Assembly (NCBI RefSeq): GCF_003856525.1
Contig: NZ_RJVQ01000003.1
Coordinates: 434,001 to 498,000, forward strand
Origin: Vibrio viridaestus
GTDB taxonomy: Bacteria; Pseudomonadota; Gammaproteobacteria; Enterobacterales; Vibrionaceae
DNA: 64,000 bases
Direction of reading: 5' to 3'
Shown one piece after another: positions 36,079-45,540 of the stretch (position 1 is its first letter; each line of letters starts with the position of its first letter). The notes under the pieces were generated by a model, which was given only the letters and a program-made list of their open reading frames with translations, did no database searches and had not been told where the DNA came from. Made by a program: the position numbers and the translations under genes.

Positions 36079-37071
36079 ATGTATGATGCAATTTTAAAAG
36101 TCAAAAATCTTCGGGTGTCTCTACCTACGGCAAATGGCCCTTTGCGCGCCGTACGTGGTATCGACTTTGAGGTCAAACGCGGTGAGATGCTGTGTATCGT
36201 TGGAGAATCTGGATGCGGTAAGTCGATGACATCGATGGCTCTCATGGATCTACTTCCTCGCAGGGCGGATTGTACAGCGGATACATTATCGTTTGATGGT
36301 ATTGATTTGCTCAATGTACCGAAGAAAAAGAGAAACGCGCTACGTGGACTGAAAATGTCGATGATATTTCAGGAACCGATGACTTCGCTTAATCCTTCTT
36401 ACAAGCTCGGTGATCAGTTATGTGAAGGGATCATTAAACACAAGGGCGTGTCCAAGAAAGAGGCGCAAGAACGTGCGATTTTTCTTCTCAAACGAGCAGG
36501 TGTTCCATATGCTGAAGAACGTTTAAACCAATATCCACATCAGTTATCTGGTGGTCTCAGACAACGTATTATGATCGCCATGGCGCTAATGTGCGAACCC
36601 GATTTGATTATCGCTGATGAACCGACAACGGCGCTGGATGTAACAATTCAGGCGCAAATCTTAAAGCTGATTCGTGAATTGCAGCAAGAGTTTGGCACAG
36701 CGGTAATTTTCATCACTCACGATTTGGGTGTCGTTGCGAGAATCGCTGATCGTGTTGCTGTGATGTATGCGGGACAGGTTGTCGAAACTGCGCCAGTAAA
36801 GGATATTTTTACCAATCCACAGCACCCATACACGCAAGGACTATTGAGTTGTATCCCGATCCCGGGAAGAACTATTGCGGGTAAACCGCTGGCAACTATT
36901 TCAGGGGTCGTTCCAAACTTGGTTGGAGAGTTATCAGGATGTGCTTTTGCCAACCGATGCAGTAAAGCGAGTCATTCATGTTCTACCGCATTACCATCTT
37001 TGGATTCTATTTCAAACGTACATTCAGTTCGTTGTCCTTATGCCGAAGGACAAATTAAGGAGGCATGCTAA
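36079..37071 (+). CDS. Peptide-type ABC transporter ATP-binding protein (DppD/OppD-like)
   Basis: First ATPase, 330 residues. Walker A 'IVGESGCGKSMTSMAL' near residue 41, Q-loop 'SMIFQEPMTSLNPSYK', signature 'LSGGLRQRIMIAMALM', Walker B 'DLIIADEPTTALDV' and H-loop 'FITHDLGV' are present. The C-terminal extension 'GCAFANRCSKASHSC' followed by a later Cys is the oligopeptide-transporter C-terminal domain; in DppD relatives these cysteines bind a [4Fe-4S] cluster. Its stop overlaps the next start (TAATG). Confidence 0.91.
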   Translation: MYDAILKVKNLRVSLPTANGPLRAVRGIDFEVKRGEMLCIVGESGCGKSMTSMALMDLLPRRADCTADTLSFDGIDLLNVPKKKRNALRGLKMSMIFQEPMTSLNPSYKLGDQLCEGIIKHKGVSKKEAQERAIFLLKRAGVPYAEERLNQYPHQLSGGLRQRIMIAMALMCEPDLIIADEPTTALDVTIQAQILKLIRELQQEFGTAVIFITHDLGVVARIADRVAVMYAGQVVETAPVKDIFTNPQHPYTQGLLSCIPIPGRTIAGKPLATISGVVPNLVGELSGCAFANRCSKASHSCSTALPSLDSISNVHSVRCPYAEGQIKEAC

Positions 37072-37898
37072 TGGAATGGGCATTGGAACTATGCGATCTA
37101 ACACGTCGCTTTGATATCAAGAAAGGCATGTGGAAAAAACCAACTGAATTTACTGCAGTAGATAAGGTAAATCTGCGGATTAGGCCAGGTGAAGTTCTTG
37201 GACTCGTTGGTGAATCAGGATGCGGTAAAAGTACTTTATCGAAAATGATACTGGGTCTATTAGCGCCCTCAGAAGGCAATGTTCTGATTGAGGATAAAGA
37301 GATTGATCTGAGCGATCGCCTAGCATTGGCGAAGATGATTCAGCCCGTATTTCAAGATCCGTATTCATCTTTGAATCCGCGCAAAAAGATTAAAGATATT
37401 ATTCGTTTACCTCTTGTACTGCACAAAATCGGTTCAGCAAAAGAGCAGGAAGCATCAGTGTTAGCTATCGCTGAGAAAGTAGGATTGCCTGAACGTCTTT
37501 TGGAGCAGTTTCCGGGTCAACTGTCTGGTGGACAACGACAAAGAGTAGCCATCGCCAGAGCGTTAATTTTAAACCCACGGATATTAATCTGTGATGAACC
37601 AACTTCTGCGCTGGATGTGTCAGTTCAGGCGCAGATTCTCAACCTTCTACTAGAGCTAAAACAAGAACTAGGTCTGACCTATCTGTTTATTAGCCATAAT
37701 CTGGCCGTTGTTGAGCATTTAGCCGACAGAGTCGCCGTGATGAATCAGGGACAGATCGTTGAGCAAGGTGAATGCGAACAGATTTTCCATAACCCTAAGC
37801 ATCCTTATACACAGGCGCTACTGAGTTCAATTCTGACGCCAGATCCTAGCCTTGGGTTACCCGATGAAGCTGATTTAGTTTGGCAAAAAGCCAGTTGA
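37071..37898 (+). CDS. Peptide-type ABC transporter ATP-binding protein (DppF/OppF-like)
   Basis: Second ATPase, 275 residues. Walker A 'LVGESGCGKSTLSKM', Q-loop 'QPVFQDPYSSLNPRKKI', signature 'LSGGQRQRVAIARAL', Walker B '[14 protein letters not shown]', H-loop 'FISHNLAV'. Although the frame opens at 37065, AAGGAGG at 37057-37063 is one base from that ATG and seven from the ATG at 37071, so 37071 is the start. It lacks the longer Cys-containing tail of the partner ATPase, ending shortly after 'NPKHPYTQALLSSIL'. Confidence 0.91.
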   Translation: MEWALELCDLTRRFDIKKGMWKKPTEFTAVDKVNLRIRPGEVLGLVGESGCGKSTLSKMILGLLAPSEGNVLIEDKEIDLSDRLALAKMIQPVFQDPYSSLNPRKKIKDIIRLPLVLHKIGSAKEQEASVLAIAEKVGLPERLLEQFPGQLSGGQRQRVAIARALILNPRILICDEPTSALDVSVQAQILNLLLELKQELGLTYLFISHNLAVVEHLADRVAVMNQGQIVEQGECEQIFHNPKHPYTQALLSSILTPDPSLGLPDEADLVWQKAS

Positions 37899-37942
37899 AC
37901 ACTTCAATCTAGTCGTCAGTAAATAAAATTTTAACTATCTAG

Positions 37943-37964
37943 CTCCCATTGCCTGTAGTGGGAG
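37943..37964. other. Hairpin between the ABC transporter and peptidase genes
   Basis: CTCCCA and TGGGAG form a six-base-pair stem with a ten-base loop in the 99-base gap. No T run follows, so it is at most a weak attenuator or processing site; the peptidase genes probably remain in the same transcript. Confidence 0.3.
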
Positions 37965-37997
37965 AAGGATGAGTCATGCCAGTTATTAGGAGTTATT

Positions 37998-39416
37998 ATG
38001 AGTCGCGAGCAAGCCATTCGTACCGTTACCGAACTATATGAATCAGGTGCATTTTTAAAACTACTCAGTGATCGTGTCCAAATTCACAGCGAGAGTCAGA
38101 CCCCTGATGGTTTTCCAGCCTTATCGACCTATCTTGAATCCAATATTATTCCTTACCTGGAAGCAATGGGGTTTACGTGTGAAATAATGGCCAATCCAAG
38201 TTCTGACGATCCCTCTGCTTGGCCACTATTATTGGCGGAACGTATTGAAAGCCCAGAACTACTAACCGTACTTACCTACGGACACGGCGATGTCGTAAGA
38301 GGATATGACGACCAATGGCGCACAGGATTAACGCCTTGGGATGTTATCGTCGAAGGTGATAAATGGTATGGACGAGGTACAGCGGATAATAAAGGCCAGC
38401 ATACAGTCAATTTTGCTGCGCTCAAGGCTGTAATGGATGCTCGAGATGGCAGCCTAGGGTTTAACGTAAAGGTTCTTCTTGAAATGGGTGAGGAAGCTGG
38501 CTCTCCAGGGTTAAAGACCTTTTGTGAAACATACAAAGACCGCCTGAAAGCCGATTTATTCATCGCATCCGATGGCCCCCGTGCTGGTGCAGAACTTCCG
38601 ACTTTGTTCCTTGGTTCACGAGGCTCATTAAACTTCGATCTCACAGTAAATTGTCGTGAGGGTGCTCATCACTCTGGCAACTGGGGTGGTTTACTTGTGA
38701 ACTCTGCAACTCGATTGATGAATGCATGGAGTACGCTGATTGACGCTAAAGGGCGTATTCTGGTGCCTAAGCTATTACCTCCTGCGATTCCAGACATCGT
38801 AAGCGCGGCGGTTAAGGATATTCCTGTCGGACAGGGAAAAGATGATCCTGAAATAGCGCTTGACTGGGGTGAGCCCGGCCTTACGCCGGCAGAACGTGTA
38901 TTTGGGTGGAACACGCTGGAAATTCTGGCCTGTAAAGCTGGTAACCCCGATGCTCCTGCCAATGCAATTCCGGGGAAAGCATCGATACATGCTCAAATCC
39001 GTTATGTTGTCGGTAGTGATGATGACCACTTTTTGGAAGCGATTCGAGATCATCTGAGCGCAAATGGCTTTGACGATGTTGAAGTGACCCCTGCTGGTGT
39101 GGTGAAAATGGAAGCAACCAGATTGGACCCTAGCGATTTATGGGTTAAATGGGCACTCAATTCTATCGAATCTACGACCCGTAAGAGCCCAACACTATTG
39201 CCTAATCTTGGTGGTTCTATTCCAAATGATTCGTTTGCTTTGACTCTTGGTTTGCCGACTCTGTGGATCCCACATTCCTATCCTGCCTGTTTGCAGCATG
39301 GCCCAAATGAGCATATGTTAGGGAGTGTCGCTCTTGAAGCTTTGCAGGTAATGGCGGGAGTTTTTTGGGATTTGGCAGAACAGGGATTGTCAATTAAGGA
39401 GCAAAGGAATGGTTGA
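37998..39416 (+). CDS. M20 family metallopeptidase (ArgE/DapE/ACY1 type)
   Basis: A 472-residue zinc peptidase or deacylase without a signal peptide, so cytoplasmic. Metal and catalytic positions visible are 'LTYGHGDVV' (His and Asp near 95-97), 'GRGTADNKGQHTVNFAAL' with the bridging Asp, and 'EMGEEAGSPGL' with the catalytic Glu pair. 'HSGNWGGLLVNSATRLMNAW' starts the dimerisation domain, and 'HGPNEHML' holds the last metal His. M20 proteins remove acyl groups or cleave short peptides. Its place after a peptide importer suggests it processes the imported compound. It overlaps the next peptidase gene by eight bases. Confidence 0.87.
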   Translation: MSREQAIRTVTELYESGAFLKLLSDRVQIHSESQTPDGFPALSTYLESNIIPYLEAMGFTCEIMANPSSDDPSAWPLLLAERIESPELLTVLTYGHGDVVRGYDDQWRTGLTPWDVIVEGDKWYGRGTADNKGQHTVNFAALKAVMDARDGSLGFNVKVLLEMGEEAGSPGLKTFCETYKDRLKADLFIASDGPRAGAELPTLFLGSRGSLNFDLTVNCREGAHHSGNWGGLLVNSATRLMNAWSTLIDAKGRILVPKLLPPAIPDIVSAAVKDIPVGQGKDDPEIALDWGEPGLTPAERVFGWNTLEILACKAGNPDAPANAIPGKASIHAQIRYVVGSDDDHFLEAIRDHLSANGFDDVEVTPAGVVKMEATRLDPSDLWVKWALNSIESTTRKSPTLLPNLGGSIPNDSFALTLGLPTLWIPHSYPACLQHGPNEHMLGSVALEALQVMAGVFWDLAEQGLSIKEQRNG

Positions 39417-40569
39417 ACCAGGTCTTATTGAGTATGTAGAAACGTGGCTAGAGCAGCATAATCAGGACATGGTTTCTATGCTCGAAACATTGGTTAATAT
39501 CGATTCATTCAGTCAGAACATCGACGGTGTGAAAAAAGTTCGCGATACGATCATCGAGCATCTAACCGAAGGACATGTCCTTGCTGAGGCGATAGATGTT
39601 CAAGACACGGTAGGCGTACTGGCATTCGTTGGAGGAGAGCGAGGAAAAACGTTTGCTCTGACAGGGCATATGGATACCGTCTTCCCAACGGGTGAGGTCG
39701 AGATAAGACCTTACACCAGTGATGGTGAACGTGGTTACGGTCCAGGTGTCGCAGATATGAAAGCTGGGCTAGTGATGAATACCCACTTGCTGATGGCGTT
39801 TCGTTCTTATGAATTGCATAACAACGTAGTATTACCCTTTCGATTAGCTCTTTTAATGACCGGAGATGAAGAAATTGGTTCTCCGAAAGGACGTAATCTT
39901 ATCTTTAAATATCTGGAACAGGTTGACGCGGTATTCAATGCAGAACCTGGGCGGGTGTCGGGGAATGTTGTTACATCACGCAAGGGTGGTGGAACCTATG
40001 AATTAAAAATTAAAGGTAAAGCCGCTCATGCTGGCGTCAATCACAAAGACGGTATTAGCGCGATTGGCGCGTTAGCTGAAATGATCACTGCAATTCACGG
40101 TTTGACGGACTATGAAAAAGGGATAACAACTAACGTGGGCGTTATCTCTGGCGGGACGACACCGAATACGGTAGCAGAATATGCATCGGCAAAGATTGAC
40201 GTGCGATTTGTGACAATAGAGCAGGGAGAGTGGCTTGATTTTGCTCTACAGGATATTGTCACGACCCATTCAACTAAAGTGGAAGTTGGGTTAGCTAAAA
40301 TCGCTGGATTCTTACCTTTTGAAGAAAAAATGAGTGAGATGTTGATGTCGGTTTATCGGGAGCAGTCACAAGCTCTTGGGTTGAGCATCGATGGTGAATT
40401 TACTGGTGGGTGCTCTGATGCTGGTTGGACGTCATCAATGGGAATCCCGACATTATGTGCAACTGGTCCTGTGGGAGGACATGCTCACACGAGTCGTGAA
40501 TATTGCTTACTTAATACCTTCTACGAGAGAAGCCGTTTAGTTGCGCGTTGCTGCGTTGCTCTTGTTTAA
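39409..40569 (+). CDS. M20 family metallopeptidase (glutamate carboxypeptidase / CPG2-like)
   Basis: A 386-residue M20 hydrolase resembling carboxypeptidase G2. 'LTGHMDTVFPTGEVEIRPY' carries the first metal His and Asp, 'YGPGVADMKAGLVMNTHLL' the bridging Asp, 'LMTGDEEIGSPKGRNL' the catalytic and metal Glu, 'FNAEPGR' the next Glu, and 'GPVGGHAHTSREYC' the last His. It probably releases C-terminal Glu or a similar residue from a folate-like or acylated substrate. No signal peptide is present, unlike periplasmic CPG2. It overlaps the preceding M20 gene and ends the cluster at a terminator. Confidence 0.87.
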   Translation: MVEPGLIEYVETWLEQHNQDMVSMLETLVNIDSFSQNIDGVKKVRDTIIEHLTEGHVLAEAIDVQDTVGVLAFVGGERGKTFALTGHMDTVFPTGEVEIRPYTSDGERGYGPGVADMKAGLVMNTHLLMAFRSYELHNNVVLPFRLALLMTGDEEIGSPKGRNLIFKYLEQVDAVFNAEPGRVSGNVVTSRKGGGTYELKIKGKAAHAGVNHKDGISAIGALAEMITAIHGLTDYEKGITTNVGVISGGTTPNTVAEYASAKIDVRFVTIEQGEWLDFALQDIVTTHSTKVEVGLAKIAGFLPFEEKMSEMLMSVYREQSQALGLSIDGEFTGGCSDAGWTSSMGIPTLCATGPVGGHAHTSREYCLLNTFYERSRLVARCCVALV

Positions 40570-40599
40570 AAAAAAGCCAGATGAATCTGGCATTTTTTT
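40568..40599. terminator. Bidirectional terminator between the M20 gene and rlmI
   Basis: GCCAGA and TCTGGC flank loop TGAA (40576-40591), with eight A before and seven T after, so it can stop transcription from both sides of this convergent pair. Confidence 0.85.
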
Positions 40600-40600
40600 A

Positions 40601-41794
40601 TTACAGTACTTTGCAGGCGAAGCCTTTTAGATAGAAACCTTCAGGATAGGCTGTATCAATAGGGTGATCAGCAGCTTGCTCAAAGCGTTCGATAAATTTG
40701 ACCGTTCTGCCTGAGTCAACAGCAGCATCGGCTATCACTTTTTGGAACAAAACCTGATCCATTAAGCCCGAGCAAGAGTAGGTTAGCAGCGTACCGCCTG
40801 GGTTAAGTATCTGCATAGCCAGCATATTGATATCTTTGTACCCACGACATGCACCATTAAGTTGGGCTTTCGATTCAGCAAACTTGGGTGGGTCCATGAT
40901 GACGACATCAAACTTTGTTCCCTGATCTCTGTACTCTCTAAGTAGCTTAAATACATCAGCATTGAGGAAAACGGCCTTCTTCTTGCTGATATCAAATTTA
41001 TTGAGCTCTGCGTTACTTTTTGCAGTATCCAGTGCTGGTTGAGAAACATCGGCATTGATGACTCGAGAAGCCCCCGCTTTCATTGCGTATAGGCCGAATC
41101 CGCCAGTGTAAGAAAAACAGTTTAGGACCTCTTTCCCCTCGAGGTACTTCATTGCCTGAAGTCGGCTATCACGCTGGTCGAGATAAAAGCCGGTTTTATG
41201 ACCTGACTGGATATCAACCTGAATTTTTATGCCGTTCTCTTCAATAACAACAAACTGTGGAGGCTCAATACCACGCAGCACGCCTGTCGTTTCAGTTAAG
41301 CCTTCTTTCTTTCTTACCGCGACATCGGAACGCTCATAGATATTGTGTTCAGGAAAGCAACTGAGTAGTGCATCGCAAATGATTTGCTTATTTTGTTCCG
41401 CGGCAGCACTTAAGAATTGGCAGACTAAATAGTTGTCGTATTTATCGATAGTAATACCTGGCATTCCATCTGACTCTGCCGCTATCAGTCGATAACCCGT
41501 CAATCCGTCACGTTGAATAATCTCTTCGCGAAGAACCTGAGCATTCTGAATGCGTTCCACGAAAAAATTAAAATCAATTTCGCATTTAGTAAAACTCCAA
41601 ACGCGAGCACGGATCTGAGAATGAGGTGAATAGCCTGCTTTTGCTAACCACTGGCCTGAGTGGCTAAATACATCAACCGTATCCCCAAGCTCTGGCGTTC
41701 CCTCTATTTTTTCGATCGCTCTGGAAAAAATCCATGGATGTTTGCGATAGAGGGACTTTTCACGGCCTTTGGCCAGATAGATTGCTGATGACAT
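40601..41794 (-). CDS. rlmI: 23S rRNA (cytosine-1962-C5)-methyltransferase
   Basis: SAM-dependent enzyme that methylates C1962 of 23S rRNA. The 397-residue length and the order of domains match RlmI: an N-terminal PUA domain ('[19 protein letters not shown]', '[20 protein letters not shown]'), a central EEHEE-type region, and a Rossmann methyltransferase with '[20 protein letters not shown]' (SAM motif I), '[15 protein letters not shown]' (motif IV) and the catalytic Cys in '[12 protein letters not shown]'. It stands alone and converges with the peptidase operon. Confidence 0.93.
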   Translation of the reverse strand: MSSAIYLAKGREKSLYRKHPWIFSRAIEKIEGTPELGDTVDVFSHSGQWLAKAGYSPHSQIRARVWSFTKCEIDFNFFVERIQNAQVLREEIIQRDGLTGYRLIAAESDGMPGITIDKYDNYLVCQFLSAAAEQNKQIICDALLSCFPEHNIYERSDVAVRKKEGLTETTGVLRGIEPPQFVVIEENGIKIQVDIQSGHKTGFYLDQRDSRLQAMKYLEGKEVLNCFSYTGGFGLYAMKAGASRVINADVSQPALDTAKSNAELNKFDISKKKAVFLNADVFKLLREYRDQGTKFDVVIMDPPKFAESKAQLNGACRGYKDINMLAMQILNPGGTLLTYSCSGLMDQVLFQKVIADAAVDSGRTVKFIERFEQAADHPIDTAYPEGFYLKGFACKVL

Positions 41795-41867
41795 GGGAAA
41801 ACTCTGTGTATTTTACAAGGGCGGGTATTTTCTTTTATGTATGACAGAAAAGCAAATGATATAGGGG

Positions 41868-42857
41868 TTAAAGACGTTTATTGACTGCAGCCACCGGTGG
41901 ATAGCCGAACGCTTTTTTAAAGGCGTTAGTAAAATTGGCAGGATGACGATAACCTGCGTTATAAGCCACCTCCGTTACGCTAGCGACGCCTCGTTCTAAA
42001 TGTTGGCGAGCTATCTCAAGTCGTCTGCGTCTAATGTAGCTTTGTACACTATGACCTAACGTTTGTTTGAACTTTCGTTGCAAACTGGATTCACTCATAC
42101 CCATCGTTTGCGCCAGCTGTTTTGGTGTGAGCTCACTTGAAAGGTGGGTTTCAATGTATGTTATCAGGCTTCCCAGAGTCATCTTTGACACATGATTTGT
42201 CTGGTCGCCTGAGTTGTGTTTGACGTTATTAAGCCGAGAATCGCAGATGACCATTTGCTTAAAAATATTAGCGAAAAGTTGGTAGACCAACGTTTCTAAT
42301 TCTAATTTCCCGATTAAATTAGATGGTGTATTCGTAGCCATAATAGTTTGCGATAAATTGAGCAATGACTTGTTAATCGAGAGTTCAAAATCACTGAGAT
42401 GGGATGAGAGAAAGTCGGTAATCAGCTCTGGTGAATCAAGACGTTCTGCAATCCAATTGAGTGGTAATAAAATATTAATTTTTGAAACTTGGTTATTTTG
42501 CGTCAGGGTACGTCTGAATGTTGCAGGTTTAGTGAGGTTAACAACCAAACCCTTTGGCACAGTATCGGCGTTCATCTTAAATCGCACATCATCGTAGCTA
42601 AAATCCAACTTCCCGCTAAACAAAATAATGACAATCAAGCCTTTATGCGCTGTAGATATAACTTGGTAATCTCTGAGCTCTCGTGAGTTCCCACTGTGTA
42701 ATGTAAAGCCATTATTGACATGGTAATGCTTAAGATCCGCTTCTAATAGAGCTTCTTTTTGATATTGAGTTTCTGATATAAGGGTTTGTTTTTCATGACT
42801 ATCAACCCAGTGAACTAAAGCACTTTGTTTAAAAGACGATGGGATTGGTTTACTCAT
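41868..42857 (-). CDS. AraC-family transcriptional regulator
   Basis: A 329-residue regulator with a C-terminal AraC/XylS double helix-turn-helix: 'LTPKQLAQTMGMSESSLQRKFK' and 'GVASVTEVAYNAGYRHPANFTNAFKKAFG'. The N-terminal about 220 residues resemble the sensor part of PchR-type regulators of siderophore receptors. The frame opens at 42932, but ATG 42857 with AAGG upstream is the likely start. It diverges from the TonB-receptor gene across a region with a Fur-like box, the usual layout for a regulator that activates its neighbouring receptor when the ferric siderophore is present. Confidence 0.87.
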   Translation of the reverse strand: MSKPIPSSFKQSALVHWVDSHEKQTLISETQYQKEALLEADLKHYHVNNGFTLHSGNSRELRDYQVISTAHKGLIVIILFSGKLDFSYDDVRFKMNADTVPKGLVVNLTKPATFRRTLTQNNQVSKINILLPLNWIAERLDSPELITDFLSSHLSDFELSINKSLLNLSQTIMATNTPSNLIGKLELETLVYQLFANIFKQMVICDSRLNNVKHNSGDQTNHVSKMTLGSLITYIETHLSSELTPKQLAQTMGMSESSLQRKFKQTLGHSVQSYIRRRRLEIARQHLERGVASVTEVAYNAGYRHPANFTNAFKKAFGYPPVAAVNKRL

Positions 42858-43166
42858 GATGCTTGCCTTATTCTCATAACAATCTGGTGATTTTGCATAA
42901 CTAAATATGCTGTGAGTCACACAAAAACACACTTACCATAAATGATAACGAATATTATTACCATTACTATTTGTTGGCTGGATTTGGTCACTCAAAGGTA
43001 AAAATATTTCGCTAAGAGTGTGTGAACTCCAACAAGCCGTAGAAGTACTCATTGATTCAAACAAGGTTGTCTTCCTGGTTCTGATAAGGTCAATAGGCTG
43101 CGTCAGCTAAGTTCCTATCACGCATGTCGCTAATAACAAAAATCATACATTGAGTAGGATATTGGT
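42858..43166. promoter_or_regulatory. Divergent control region with Fur-like box (about 42942-42966)
   Basis: These 309 bases separate the AraC regulator from the TonB receptor. At 42942-42966 lies ATGATAACGAATATTATTAC followed by CATTA, an AT-rich dyad resembling the Fur consensus GATAATGATAATCATTATC. It is close to the regulator start and far from the receptor start (about 200 bases), where the AraC protein may act. No other clear signal is seen. Confidence 0.55.
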
Positions 43167-45227
43167 ATGAAACCTAATAAATTAAGCCTTGCCGTGGCTT
43201 TTGCGCTTTCTTCGACGCTTTCTTTTGCTGCTATAGCAGAAGAAGCAAATCAAGTGGATTCATTAGATACGATTACCGTCGTGGGTGAGAAAACCAACAA
43301 GGATTTAAAACACACCACAACTGCGGTTACGGTTATCGATGCAGACCAGTTTGAAAACGGCCAGAATAAAAAACTAAATGATATAGTGACCTTAGCACCA
43401 AACGTTGTGGCCGAGGGTTTTGGTTCAGTCACTATTCGTGGTATCTCAGGAACGGGCGCATCGACAGGACAGTATGCGTATTTAACTGGTAGTCGTTCTC
43501 GCATTGCGACTATTGTCGATGGTGTCACGCAGCGCTGGACAGGATACGGTTATTCTCCATCGGGTCTATGGGATGCAAAAAGTGTTGAAGTATTGCGCGG
43601 GCCTCAATCAACGTCTCAGGGGACTAATGCTATCGGTGGTGCGCTGGTTTCAACCACAAATGATCCGACTTATGAGTATGAAGCTGCTGTTCGGGCTGGA
43701 CTAGAAAATTACGAAAATGGTAATTTTAAAAATAATCTTGCTGTGATGTTCAATACCCCGTTAATTGAAAATGAATTGGCTCTACGTGTAGCCGTGGATG
43801 GGACAAAAGGGGAAGGGTGGCTAAACTACACTCAGGAAACCGATCAGCTAGATGTTGGGCCTGACGTGAACGATTCAAAAAACCTCAATTTAAGAGCAAA
43901 ACTACTTTGGGAACCCAGCGCAATACCAGGATTGTCTGCCAAGTTAACGTACAACTATCATAAGTACGAGGGTGAATTTCTTACGTGGGTTAATGACAGT
44001 GATGATGGTTACGGATCGCAAACATTAGAGTTAAAAGCGAGCTCCCAAAATGGTAATACTCGCCTGCAAGATACCGATATCCATACAATAGCGCTTGATG
44101 TGAACTACGATTTTTCGAATGGTATTTCTAACCTTACTCATTTTGACTATCAACTCAATCATATTACCTTTTATCAGTATCCATTAAATAAAACTGAGCT
44201 AGATAACAAACTGTATACCTATGAGTTAGATAACAGAGTGAGCTTCGCCGTGCCAGATTCGGATTGGTCTGGTATGACGGGAATTTACTTTTCGCATGAG
44301 AAAAACGATTTTGATATCGATAATAACGTTAATGGTTGGACAAGCTATGCAAGCCTCGCTGACTCTCAAGTGATTGCTCTATACGGAGAAACAACGTATG
44401 CAATGTCTCAGCGTTGGAATCTGATTGGCGGTGCTCGTCTTGAAAATAACTCGGTTGATCGAGATATGGTATATGCGCCGAAGGGAACGGCTTACAATCT
44501 TGCACAAAACGATGACGAAACTGTATTTCTACCTAAAGTCGGTATGACATACGACCTGACGGACAGCACGACTGTCGGCGGAAACGTTCGTCGAGGCTAT
44601 AATGCTGGTGGTGCAGGCCTCAAAATGAGTACGGATGAATACTATTCTTATGATAAAGAAACGGTCATTGCCTATGAACTGACAGCAAAAACGCAGTTTG
44701 GTAATCGAGCCACGCTATCAAGTAACTTGTTCTATAACGACTATGATGGTTATCAGGCGCAATCTGATTCTAAGATTACCAACGTCGATTCTTCTCATAC
44801 TTATGGACTTGAGCTTGAGGGTACATTCTGGGCTACGAATGACCTAATGTTACGTGGTTCCGCCGGGCTACTTGATTCAAAAGTCGATGCGAACAGCAAC
44901 ACAACGGGTGACGAGCTGCCGTATGCGCCTCACGCTAACTTGAGTGTTGGCTTTACGCAGTATATCGGAGAAAGTTTCTCATTCGGTGCTGATACTAAGT
45001 ACGTTAGTGAATATTACTCTGATTTGGATAATGACAGTGATTACACTGCAGGGGACTACGTCACAGCAGACGCAAGGCTAAGCTACACTTGGGGTGATTT
45101 CACCATTGATGGATACATCAAAAACTTAGCAAACGCTGATGTCATTCTGCTTAAATCGAGCAGTCCAGAAAGAGCATCAGTAGGGCAAACCCGCACTTAC
45201 GGATTAAATGTTACCTATAAAATGTAA
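43167..45227 (+). CDS. TonB-dependent outer-membrane receptor (probable siderophore receptor)
   Basis: A 686-residue outer-membrane transporter. The signal peptide ends near residue 24 ('FAAIAEEANQ'), followed by the TonB box 'LDTITVVGEK'. The plug domain spans about 45-160 with 'VTIRGISGTGA' and 'SVEVLRGPQSTSQGTNAIGG', and a 22-strand barrel follows, ending 'QTRTYGLNVTYKM' where family members usually end in an aromatic residue. The cargo is not predictable from sequence; the Fur-like box and AraC partner favour a ferric siderophore. No ABC transporter or siderophore synthesis genes accompany it here. Confidence 0.9.
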   Translation: MKPNKLSLAVAFALSSTLSFAAIAEEANQVDSLDTITVVGEKTNKDLKHTTTAVTVIDADQFENGQNKKLNDIVTLAPNVVAEGFGSVTIRGISGTGASTGQYAYLTGSRSRIATIVDGVTQRWTGYGYSPSGLWDAKSVEVLRGPQSTSQGTNAIGGALVSTTNDPTYEYEAAVRAGLENYENGNFKNNLAVMFNTPLIENELALRVAVDGTKGEGWLNYTQETDQLDVGPDVNDSKNLNLRAKLLWEPSAIPGLSAKLTYNYHKYEGEFLTWVNDSDDGYGSQTLELKASSQNGNTRLQDTDIHTIALDVNYDFSNGISNLTHFDYQLNHITFYQYPLNKTELDNKLYTYELDNRVSFAVPDSDWSGMTGIYFSHEKNDFDIDNNVNGWTSYASLADSQVIALYGETTYAMSQRWNLIGGARLENNSVDRDMVYAPKGTAYNLAQNDDETVFLPKVGMTYDLTDSTTVGGNVRRGYNAGGAGLKMSTDEYYSYDKETVIAYELTAKTQFGNRATLSSNLFYNDYDGYQAQSDSKITNVDSSHTYGLELEGTFWATNDLMLRGSAGLLDSKVDANSNTTGDELPYAPHANLSVGFTQYIGESFSFGADTKYVSEYYSDLDNDSDYTAGDYVTADARLSYTWGDFTIDGYIKNLANADVILLKSSSPERASVGQTRTYGLNVTYKM

Positions 45228-45270
45228 TATTTAATTATCATTTTAAAGTTTCTATCTTGGTAAAAAATGT

Positions 45271-45310
45271 CGTAAAGGGCTGACTTTTCTCTCTTTACGG
45301 CTTTATTTTG
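45271..45310 (+). terminator. Probable terminator of the TonB receptor gene
   Basis: CGTAAAG and CTTTACG form a seven-base-pair stem with a 15-base loop (45271-45299), followed by GCTTTATTTTG, 44 bases after the receptor stop. Confidence 0.6.
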
Positions 45311-45378
45311 CCGTTATTATTCTAGCCGCCAATATTTGCCTATACCGTTCCAGACTTTTATCAATTATCAAATTAATT

Positions 45379-45540
45379 AACATGTGGTTATTGAATCAAG
45401 ATATTCGAGAGGGAAAGTTGATTAATGTCTTACCCGATTGGCAAGCGGCACCGTTACCCGTCTACATTATTTATCCTTATGCAAAGTTCTAGCTAGCCAA
45501 ACTCACCGCTTTTATTCAGTTTTTGCGTTCACGGGGCTAG
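45379..45540 (+). pseudogene. Remnant of a LysR-type regulator (C-terminal fragment with internal stop)
   Basis: Reading from 45382, the frame gives 'MWLLNQDIREGKLINVLPDW' then 'QAAPLPVYIIYPYAKF', a TAG stop at 45490-45492, then 'LAKLTAFIQFLRSRG' and a second TAG at 45538. This is the usual end of LysR effector domains (GxLxxxLPDW...PLPVYxxYP...KxxAFIxFL). The DNA-binding domain is gone and the frame is interrupted, so it is a decayed relic and not a gene. It shows that a LysR gene once stood between the TonB receptor and the porin. Confidence 0.75.

Noticed and set aside
37899-37997. Possible terminator separating the peptide importer from the M20 genes
   Set aside because: The stem is six pairs with a ten-base loop and no T run, so co-transcription is more likely.
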